From CADEED01 sp036677145 (GTDB lineage: Bacteria; Pseudomonadota; Gammaproteobacteria; Steroidobacterales; Steroidobacteraceae): a DNA stretch of 12,685 nt. The stretch lies in the NCBI GenBank assembly GCA_036677145.1, contig JAKFFF010000024.1:1-12685 (forward strand). The letters run 5' to 3'. The translations under genes and the position numbers were made by a program. Of this stretch, positions 6,806 through 12,685 are shown piece by piece (within the stretch, counting starts at the first letter, position 1; each line of letters begins with the position of its first letter). The notes beneath the pieces were generated by a model. It was not told the DNA's origin. It did not search any database and saw only the letters and a program-made list of their open reading frames with translations.

Positions 6806-7518
6806 TGAGTAGTTTGTCCAAGCGTTACCGGTTGGCCCAGGCCCAGGCAGGCGACTTCATGCCGCCGAATCTGCGCGCCCTGGGAGAGCCAATGCCCTTC
6901 GGCGCCGCACAGCGCACCCGGCTCACCGCCTGGCTGCGCGAAGCTGCGTGGCCACGTGGCCACATGGAAATGGCGGAGCTCGAAGGTTACCTGGTCGCGC
7001 TCATCGCCTGGCCGGTGGGCATCTCCTCCGGGGCATGGCTGCCTCTCATCTGGGGCGAGCGCGGCTGGAAAGTGCCGAACAAGATTTCGTCGCACCGGCA
7101 ATATGATGAGTTCGTAGCGCTGATCGCAGGATTCATGCAGGCGCTCGATCGCGACCTTTGCATCCAGCCTTCGAGCTTCGATTCTTCGGTGCTCCACGCG
7201 CTGCGAGGCCGCGAACAGATCGAAGGGCTGCATCGTTGGGGACGAGGATTCCTGACGGCGCTGACGCTGGGCTCGCAGGGGCTCAAGGGGCGCAGCGCAA
7301 GCGCGGTGGCGGCCGTGCACGTGATTGCCGCCAGTACCGCTTCATCGGCTCCTGCCCGCGCTCCGCAGGTCGGCGACGTCATCAGCGCCGTATGCGAACT
7401 GATGCAACAACGTTCGTCCCGCGGACCGCTGGGTCCCCTGGATGTGGTGCTGCCTCTTGAATCGGGTGCCCATGTGCCAAAAGCGAAGCCCGATCTGCCC
7501 GCCCTGTCTCGCGACTGA
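6805..7518 (+). CDS. YecA/YgfB (UPF0149) family protein
   Basis: This 237-residue protein matches the UPF0149 pattern at its N-terminal half: LTAWLREAAWP (40-50), MEMAELEGYLVALIAWP (54-70), GAWLPLIWG (76-84) and RWGRGFLTAL (144-153). The family is soluble and helical with no firm biochemical role; some members end in a metal-binding SEC-C motif, and this one does not. From about residue 165 the sequence is low in family resemblance and rich in Ala, Ser and Pro. The start codon shares one base with the preceding stop (TGATG), so translation is probably coupled to the ribbon-helix-helix gene, which also decides the start. A larger open frame continues upstream to 6493 but only shadows that gene. 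Confidence 0.8.
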   Translation: MSSLSKRYRLAQAQAGDFMPPNLRALGEPMPFGAAQRTRLTAWLREAAWPRGHMEMAELEGYLVALIAWPVGISSGAWLPLIWGERGWKVPNKISSHRQYDEFVALIAGFMQALDRDLCIQPSSFDSSVLHALRGREQIEGLHRWGRGFLTALTLGSQGLKGRSASAVAAVHVIAASTASSAPARAPQVGDVISAVCELMQQRSSRGPLGPLDVVLPLESGAHVPKAKPDLPALSRD

Positions 7519-7524
7519 TCAGCC

Positions 7525-8400
7525 GTGAAACGCAGACGCGCGCGGCTGCTGGCCATCGAGAGCGCGATCGCGAATGCGAACGTCATGTTGCGCCTTCTCG
7601 AGCCGCAGGACAGTTGCCCGGAAACACTCCGGGCACAGGTGTACGCGGGCACTTATAACAAGCCATTCGTCGTCGACAATGGCCGGCGCAGATTCCTGCA
7701 CTTCGATTTCTGGGCCGTGCAAAGCGCGATGGAACTCAACAATCCGGAAAGGCTGGCCCTCGCCTACACCCGGAAGATGATGGCGTTCCTGCTTTTCAAT
7801 GGCGCCCCGGAGCGCATCCTGCAGCTTGGCCTGGGCGGCGGATCTCTCGCCAAGTTCTGTTACTACAATCTGCCCGCCGCCTCGATCACGGCCGTCGAAG
7901 TGAACCAGGACGTCATCACGCTGCGCGATGAGTTTTCCATTCCGCCTGACAATCATCGTTTTCGCGTGATCAACACCGACGGCGCCAACTACATTTCGCA
8001 ACCAAACTACTCCGAGGACGTGATTCTTGCCGACGCCTGCGATCGGGAGGGGATCGCCACGGCACTCGATTCGATCGAGTTCTACCGGATGGCGCGCCAG
8101 CGCCTGTCCGCGGACGGAGTATTCGTCACCAACCTGTGTGGCGACCCGAAGTCCATCGACGCTCACCTGACGAAACTCCGTGACGCCTTTGGTGAAGATC
8201 TGCTGACGCTCCCGGTCCGGAAGGACGGCAACATCGTCGTGTTCGGTTTCAGTGAGAATCGTCCCGCGTGGGAGTGGGACCGCATCGAAGCGGGCGCGGC
8301 CGATCTCAAGCGCAGATTCCGCCTGGATTTCCCGGGATACGCGCGCCTCATGGCTCTCGATTCGAACCTCGTTCGCCATCAGTCCAACGTCCACTTGTAA
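7525..8400 (+). CDS. Spermidine-synthase-like (SpeE-fold) protein B
   Basis: This 291-residue cytoplasmic protein is a paralogue of the gene at 5541-6512. It has motif I GLGGGSLAKFCY (102-113), AVEVNQDV (123-130), TDGA (151-154) and VILADACDREGI (166-177) at the catalytic position. Compared with A, the first Asp is kept but DAFDSDGI has become DACDREGI, so the two may differ in substrate or B may be altered in activity. B lacks A's C-terminal tail of about 40 residues. The GTG at 7525, 6 nt after the YecA stop, suits coupled translation; ATG 7585 (MLRLLEP) would align better with the start of A, and neither has a ribosome site. Likely third gene of the ribbon-helix-helix unit. Confidence 0.82.
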   Translation: MKRRRARLLAIESAIANANVMLRLLEPQDSCPETLRAQVYAGTYNKPFVVDNGRRRFLHFDFWAVQSAMELNNPERLALAYTRKMMAFLLFNGAPERILQLGLGGGSLAKFCYYNLPAASITAVEVNQDVITLRDEFSIPPDNHRFRVINTDGANYISQPNYSEDVILADACDREGIATALDSIEFYRMARQRLSADGVFVTNLCGDPKSIDAHLTKLRDAFGEDLLTLPVRKDGNIVVFGFSENRPAWEWDRIEAGAADLKRRFRLDFPGYARLMALDSNLVRHQSNVHL

Positions 8401-8460
8401 CTCCGGCACGTTCCCGCAGGCTGATCCGCATGGATACGTGCGGCGCGCGTTCATTCGCTG
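8376..8460 (+). repeat. Dispersed imperfect repeat, copy 2 (end of SpeE-like B and downstream spacer)
   Basis: This is the partner of 4246-4331. It covers the last eight codons of SpeE-like B, its TAA stop and most of the spacer before the symporter. The spacer contains an ATG at 8430 that opens an 18-codon frame (MDTCGARSFADS...) aligned in the repeat with the start of the barrel gene (MGKSGMRPFSAL). That frame ends in a TGA overlapping the symporter ATG. Nothing suggests it is a functional peptide. Confidence 0.6.
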
Positions 8461-8482
8461 ATTCGTTTGCCGCGGGCGCGCG

Positions 8483-9844
8483 ATGACGCCCGCAACCGTG
8501 GGGCTCGGCCTCGTGTTTCTCGGGCTGATGCTGGCAGTCTCATCATTGATCCGCCGCAACGTCCGGGCTTTTCAGCGCCTTCACGTGCCCGCGGCGGTGA
8601 TAGGTGGATTCGTCACGCTGCTCGCGGGCCCGCAAGTTCTGGGACATCTCATCGGCGGACAAGGAATTTTCCCGGTCGGCGTGCTCGATGTCTGGTCGAC
8701 GCTGCCTGGCCTGCTGATCAGTGTCGTGTTCGCCGCGCTGCTGATCGGCAAGCCACTGCCGTCGACCCGAATCCTGTGGAGTGCGTCCGCGCCTCACGTC
8801 ATCAGCGGCATGTTGTTTTCGTTCGGGCAATTCGCGATCGCGAGTCTCGCCGTGTTGCTCGTACTCGGGCCCTTTTTCGGATTGCCACCCGAGGCCGGCG
8901 TGATGCTCGAAGCATCCTTCTCCGGCGGTCATGGAACCGTGGCCGGGCTCGAGGAGCAGTTCCGCAGTTACGGCGTGGGAGAACTCGCGGATCTCGGCCT
9001 GGCGCTGGCGACGCTCAGCCTGGCAATCGGTGTCGTGCTCGGCACCGTGCTCGTCAACCGGTTGAAGGATCGACACGTCCTCGAGAGCTGCGACGAAGAA
9101 GGCGACCTCGATATCGGCCGCATCTCGCAGGACCTCAACGATCCGCCGATACCCGCGCATCTCAGCGGATTGAGCGCGTTCACCTCGGCGCTCACGTTCA
9201 TCGCCATTGCGATCGGCATCGGCATCGCGCTGCTGTTGCTGGTGCGGTGGTTGGAGCATCGCCTGCTCGGCAGCAGCTTCTTCGAACACATGCCTTTGTT
9301 CCCGCTCGCGCTGGTCGGCGGTGTGCTCGTGCAGCTGCTGGCGCGGCCGCTGCGATATGAGCGCGGCATAGACAGGCGCATGGTCTCGGATGTCGGTGGC
9401 GCGGCGCTCGATCTGCTGCTCATCTCGGCGATCGGCACGATGTCCCTGGAAGTCATCGGCAAGGAAATCCATTCCGTACTGATCTTCGCGACACTCGGCA
9501 CCGCGTGGAGCGTGATCGTCTTCCTGTACATCGGCCCTCGCCTTTTTCCGATCAACGGACTCGCCCACGCGAGCGCGGATTTCGGGCAGTCGATGGGCAA
9601 TGTCGCGACCGGGTTCGTGTTGGCCGACATGGCGGATCCGAAGGCGGTGACCGAAGCGCGCACGGGTTATGCGTACAAGCAGCTCGCCTATGAGCCGTTC
9701 TTCGGCGGCGGGATCGTCACCGCGCTCGCGGTGCCCATCATCGCGCAAGTCGGGGTCGTGATTTTCGCGGCGGTGATGACGGTGATGACCGCCGTCATCG
9801 CCGCCTGGGGTTTGTGGCGAATCCGGTCAGGTTCGCGCGTGTGA
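8483..9844 (+). CDS. gltS: Sodium/glutamate symporter, ESS (GltS-type) family
   Basis: This 453-residue inner-membrane protein is composed almost wholly of hydrophobic helices. It carries the family hallmark SFSGGHGTVAGL (145-156) in the first half and the matching re-entrant-type segment SADFGQSMGNVATGFVLADM in the second, as expected of the inverted-repeat fold of GltS. GltS family members take up glutamate with sodium. At 453 residues it is longer than E. coli GltS (about 400); the excess is largely a charged central loop at about 193-227 (DRHVLESCDEEGDLDIGRIS). The ATG at 8483 directly starts the first helix; no clear ribosome site precedes it. It lies 82 nt after SpeE-like B on the same strand, so co-transcription is possible. 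Its stop is 9 nt from the convergent GH130 stop. Substrate specificity is inferred from family only. Confidence 0.85.
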   Translation: MTPATVGLGLVFLGLMLAVSSLIRRNVRAFQRLHVPAAVIGGFVTLLAGPQVLGHLIGGQGIFPVGVLDVWSTLPGLLISVVFAALLIGKPLPSTRILWSASAPHVISGMLFSFGQFAIASLAVLLVLGPFFGLPPEAGVMLEASFSGGHGTVAGLEEQFRSYGVGELADLGLALATLSLAIGVVLGTVLVNRLKDRHVLESCDEEGDLDIGRISQDLNDPPIPAHLSGLSAFTSALTFIAIAIGIGIALLLLVRWLEHRLLGSSFFEHMPLFPLALVGGVLVQLLARPLRYERGIDRRMVSDVGGAALDLLLISAIGTMSLEVIGKEIHSVLIFATLGTAWSVIVFLYIGPRLFPINGLAHASADFGQSMGNVATGFVLADMADPKAVTEARTGYAYKQLAYEPFFGGGIVTALAVPIIAQVGVVIFAAVMTVMTAVIAAWGLWRIRSGSRV

Positions 9845-9853
9845 GCGGCGCGA

Positions 9854-11149
9854 TCAGCCCTCCATGTTCGCCAGCAACGACGCGATCTTGATCGTCGCGA
9901 AATTGGAATAGGTGTCCGAGATGGCGTACGGCAGAACGATCAGGTCGCGGTGACGCAATGCGCCGCAGGTGTACACGACGTTGGGCACGTAACCTTCCCG
10001 CTCGCCGGGTTCCGGCCGCACCAGCGGCTCGCGTGAGCGCGCGAGCACTTTCGACGGATCCGCCTTGTCGAGCAGGACCGCGCCGATCGAGTACCGGCGC
10101 ACGGGCCCGACGCCATGCGTCAGGAGCAGCCAACCCTCGTCGAGTTCGATGGGCGAACCGCAGTTGCCTATCTGCACGAACTCCCACGGAAATCTTGGCT
10201 TGAGGATGGCGCGCCCGCCTTCCCAGCGATAAAGGTCATCCGACTGGATCAGATAGAGGTTTTCATTGTCTTGCCGGCCGATCATCGCGAACTGGCCATC
10301 GAGTTTGCGCGGAAACAGCGCCATGCCCTTGTTCTGCGCCGCGGAGCCGCGCATCGGCGACATGCGGAACGAGAGGAAATCCTGCGTCTCGATCAACTCT
10401 GAGCGGATGGCCTTGCCGCTGTAGGCGGTGTAGGTCGCATAGTAGGTGCGCTGTGGGCCGTCGAATTCCACGAAGCGCGCATCCTCGATGCCGTTCGACT
10501 GCGATGCGGTCAGCGGAAATATGACCCGCTCGCTGATGTGCTGTTCCGGATTGAAACTCAGCTCGATGGTTTCACCGTCCGGCTCCTCCGTGCGTCTATC
10601 TACCTTGGGGACCGAGGCCAGCCGTACCGTCGGTTCGATGCTGACGTTGCCGTCCGCGCCCACCGACCCGGACCTGAAGTTCAGGGACGATATATGACCC
10701 TCGCCTACCGCCCGCAGACTCAGCACGAATCGCACGCCGCCCGGGGGCGCGCCGGCCTGGTCCGGATGCGCGACGATGCTGGGATTGAACAACGCCGCCG
10801 CTTCGAACGAATACTCGTGCAGGAAATAGGCGCCGACCAGCCGGCGCTGCTCCTTGCTGAACGGGGCGTGTTCGACCAGCGCCTCTTCCATTTCATCGGC
10901 GCGCGCCTCGAACTTGTCGAGGAGCTTGCGATGGCGGCCTTCGAAATTTTCGAGCACTTCCGCGAGCTGGAAAGCCACCGACTCCGCGTCGAGCGCCAGC
11001 ACCCGGTCGACGATGTGGTTCGCGCGTGATTTGTCGGTGGGATTGAAGTCGCGCGGCTCGGTGGCGGGTTTGAACGGCCGCACGACCACACGCGATGGGT
11101 CGGGCCTGAGATAAAGAGCCTGACGGTTGAGAAACGATGCTTGCGTCAA
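9854..11149 (-). CDS. GH130 family mannoside phosphorylase/glycosidase
   Basis: This 431-residue cytoplasmic protein has no signal peptide. From about residue 121 it carries the GH130 five-bladed propeller signatures: FNPSIV (121-126), GHISSLNFRSG (151-161), NGIEDARF (219-226, with Asp223 the expected catalytic acid), KGMALFPRKLDGQFAM (274-289), IQSDDLYRW (301-309), GNCGSPIELDEGWLLLTHG (328-346) and EREGYVPNVVYTCG (383-396). The family acts on beta-mannosides, either by phosphorolysis or hydrolysis; I cannot tell which from the sequence. The first 120 residues are a mainly helical, charged extension (about 40-115). The start is TTG 11149, the only one that fits: GAGAG lies 7-8 nt upstream and the next gene's stop is 3 nt before it. 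This tight coupling ties it to the glycosyltransferase fusion. Confidence 0.88.
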   Translation of the reverse strand: MTQASFLNRQALYLRPDPSRVVVRPFKPATEPRDFNPTDKSRANHIVDRVLALDAESVAFQLAEVLENFEGRHRKLLDKFEARADEMEEALVEHAPFSKEQRRLVGAYFLHEYSFEAAALFNPSIVAHPDQAGAPPGGVRFVLSLRAVGEGHISSLNFRSGSVGADGNVSIEPTVRLASVPKVDRRTEEPDGETIELSFNPEQHISERVIFPLTASQSNGIEDARFVEFDGPQRTYYATYTAYSGKAIRSELIETQDFLSFRMSPMRGSAAQNKGMALFPRKLDGQFAMIGRQDNENLYLIQSDDLYRWEGGRAILKPRFPWEFVQIGNCGSPIELDEGWLLLTHGVGPVRRYSIGAVLLDKADPSKVLARSREPLVRPEPGEREGYVPNVVYTCGALRHRDLIVLPYAISDTYSNFATIKIASLLANMEG

Positions 11150-11152
11150 GGG

Positions 11153-12685
11153 CTACTCTCGGTGCGTGACAGACGAGTTGGATGCGTCGATGCGCGCCTC
11201 GCGGATCACCTTCGGCTTCATCGCGGGATTGCCGACGCGGTAGAGCTCGCGGATTTCTGTGAGCGCCAGCAGCCAGGAGACAACCGACTCGGCGCCACGG
11301 TTTTCATTGGCGCGATCCGGATGAAGTCCATCGCTGCAACTGCCGGTTTCGACGTCGACGAGCGGAATCGAAAGATCATTGCGGCCGAGGAACCAGCTGA
11401 ATGCCCGCAGCGCATCAGCTCTCCAGCGCGGCTCGGGATCGGCGCGCCAGGCCGCGCGGCATGCCGAAATCGTCGCGGTGGCTTCCAGGGGCTGTTGATC
11501 GAAGGCCCGCGGCGCGCGTAACTCTTCCCCGAAACTCTGCGATCCCACCGGGCGAAAGCAACCCGCCGGCGAAGTCTGCAGCGTCATGAGCCAGCGCAGC
11601 GACCGCAGCCCGGCGGCCACGCAGGCTGCGTCACCGGTGGCGATACCGGTGACGATCAGCGCCTGCGGCATTCTCGCGTTTTCGTACGCCAGGCTTTTCT
11701 CGAACCACACCCAGTCGCGTGTTTCCACCGCCGCCAGGCTAGAGATCAACCGGCCGGCCAGTTCGCGGCGCAGGCTCAATAGATAGGGCGTCGCGTCCGC
11801 CGACTTGATGTACGCATCCAGCGCGAGCAACGTGAAAGACCAGGCGCGCGGTGAAACGAAACTTTCCGCCGCCGGCAGTGCCTCGAGGAACAACGCGCTC
11901 GCCCAGCGCCGGCGTGAGTGGTTGGGGTCGCTACGGGCGCACTGCGCCAGGGCCCACAACGAACGCCCATGGCTGTCTTCCGAGCCGACGTCTTCGAGCC
12001 AGCGCCGGTCGAAACTCATGAAATTGCGGAACCGCTTGCGATCCGGATTCCAGGCGTGCTGAACGAAGGCGGCGAAGCGCATGCAGTAGGTTTCGGACAT
12101 GTGCAGCTCGCCGGTCGCGGCGAGCGAGCTGGCCACCAGCAGCGCGCGAGCGTTGTCGTCGACGCAATAGCCGTGTTTGCGATCGGGCACGGCATGGATT
12201 GCATGCTGCAACAACCCGGTGTCGTCACACATCAATTCGAGATGTTCGAGTTTCACCCAGGGCGGCGGATTGTTCATCAGGGACATGGCGTCGTTGCGCG
12301 GCGTTGTATTGACCGCCACCGCGACGGCGCGGCGCAGGCTTTGGAACACGGCGACGTAACTTGCCGCGGTGCACTCCCAGGTCATCGACCGGCTGCTCGA
12401 ATACGCGCGCTCGCGCATCTGATCGCGCCGTGCGTCGTCGCTCAGCAGCCCTGCGATTTCCTTGCCGATCGCCGCGGCGTCGTTGAACGGAACCAGCACA
12501 CCGCGCCCGTCCGCCAGCAATTCACGGGCGTGCCAGTAGGGAGTCGAAACCACGGCCTTTCCCATGCCGAAGCTGTACGCCAGCGTTCCGGATGTCATCT
12601 GGCTCTCGTTGAGATACGGCGTGACGTAGACATCACACATCGAGATGAAATCGAGCAGCGTGGGCGTGTCGACGAAACGATCCAG
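11153..12685 (-). CDS. Glycosyltransferase (GT4-like) fused to an (alpha/alpha)6-type C-terminal domain, partial
   Basis: The frame is open to the right edge, giving the last 510 residues of a longer protein. Residues 1-118 are the C-terminal half of a GT-B glycosyltransferase: DVYVTPYLNESQMTSGTLAY (18-37), then GMGKAVVSTPYWHARELLAD (40-59) and GRGVLVPF, the nucleotide-sugar-binding side. After a linker at about 119-140 comes a domain of about 355 residues with helical repeats and conserved-looking blocks: HGYCVDDNARALLVA (171-185), EDSHGRSLWALA, WVWFEKSLAYENARMPQAL, FDQQPLEATATISAC and ANENRGAESVVSWLLAL. This resembles six-hairpin glycosidase folds. Acceptor and donor are unknown. It lies 3 nt upstream of GH130, so the two form one unit that probably builds and trims the same glycan. 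The second Glu of the usual E-x7-E motif is replaced by Leu. Confidence 0.85.
   Translation of the reverse strand: MDRFVDTPTLLDFISMCDVYVTPYLNESQMTSGTLAYSFGMGKAVVSTPYWHARELLADGRGVLVPFNDAAAIGKEIAGLLSDDARRDQMRERAYSSSRSMTWECTAASYVAVFQSLRRAVAVAVNTTPRNDAMSLMNNPPPWVKLEHLELMCDDTGLLQHAIHAVPDRKHGYCVDDNARALLVASSLAATGELHMSETYCMRFAAFVQHAWNPDRKRFRNFMSFDRRWLEDVGSEDSHGRSLWALAQCARSDPNHSRRRWASALFLEALPAAESFVSPRAWSFTLLALDAYIKSADATPYLLSLRRELAGRLISSLAAVETRDWVWFEKSLAYENARMPQALIVTGIATGDAACVAAGLRSLRWLMTLQTSPAGCFRPVGSQSFGEELRAPRAFDQQPLEATATISACRAAWRADPEPRWRADALRAFSWFLGRNDLSIPLVDVETGSCSDGLHPDRANENRGAESVVSWLLALTEIRELYRVGNPAMKPKVIREARIDASNSSVTHRE

Noticed and set aside
6587..7518. Ribbon-helix-helix plus following gene as a toxin-antitoxin pair
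   Set aside because: The second gene matches the UPF0149 family and carries no RelE, PIN, Fic or other toxin motif; at 237 residues it is also too large for a typical partner.
8426..8443. Hairpin CCGCATG-GATA-CGTGCGG after SpeE-like B, considered as a terminator
   Set aside because: The stem is only 7 bp with one wobble pair, no T-run follows, and the symporter starts 39 nt later on the same strand.
7519..8559. A 346-codon minus-strand frame opposite SpeE-like B
   Set aside because: It is a shadow of the real gene. SpeE-like B is supported by its close paralogue and by conserved motifs; this frame has neither.
8543..9748. A 401-codon open frame on the minus strand opposite the symporter
   Set aside because: It mirrors the codon structure of an unmistakable transporter gene, is extremely rich in Arg, Glu, Asp and Gln, and has no family-like motif. 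Long antisense frames are expected in GC-rich coding DNA.
9845..9853. A terminator between the symporter and GH130 stops
   Set aside because: Only 9 nt separate the two convergent stops, and I see no hairpin with a T-run on either strand around them.

Overview
The window is GC-rich, densely coded DNA from a Gram-negative bacterium. Evidence for an outer membrane is direct: a TonB-dependent receptor, a signal-peptide-bearing outer-membrane barrel, and a periplasmic alpha-L-fucosidase. The gene mix (RhaM-type mutarotase beside a GH29 fucosidase, large TonB receptor, YecA/UPF0149 protein, ESS-family glutamate symporter) fits a gammaproteobacterium of the Xanthomonadales/Nevskiales/Steroidobacteraceae kind. 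That placement is inference; no rRNA or other marker gene is present. I see no tRNA, rRNA, CRISPR array, insertion sequence or prophage.

Layout: (1) Positions 1-1282, minus strand: a tightly packed unit of PAP2 phosphatase, L-rhamnose/L-fucose mutarotase and the 5' end of a GH29 alpha-L-fucosidase, which runs off the left edge. (2) 1374-4007, minus: a TonB-dependent receptor with its own intrinsic terminator. (3) 4301-5461, plus, divergent from the receptor: a secreted protein with a short helical, TPR-like N-terminus and a predicted outer-membrane beta-barrel. (4) 5541-8400: two spermidine-synthase-like (SpeE-fold) paralogues. The first is on the minus strand. The second is on the plus strand, as the third gene of a compact unit with a ribbon-helix-helix protein and a YecA/UPF0149 protein. 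The divergent units share a palindromic ATTATAAT that gives a -10 hexamer on each strand. (5) 8483-9844, plus: an ESS-type sodium/glutamate symporter. (6) 9854-12685, minus: a GH130 glycosidase/phosphorylase preceded 3 nt upstream by a glycosyltransferase fused to a large C-terminal (alpha/alpha)6-like domain, truncated by the right edge.

How the genes may work together: the left unit looks like fucoside use (fucosidase releases L-fucose, the mutarotase speeds anomer exchange before catabolism). The receptor could import a ligand, but nothing in the sequence names it. The right-hand pair looks like a synthesis-and-turnover module for a mannoside or related glycan. The middle block, two SpeE-like enzymes around a small regulator and a YecA protein, is the least understood part and the best candidate for an undescribed system.

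A further unexpected signal is an imperfect repeat of about 80 nt. It links the 3' end of the second SpeE-like gene and the sequence after it to the leader and start of the barrel gene 4.1 kb away. This suggests a duplicated gene junction in which each copy kept a different intact gene.
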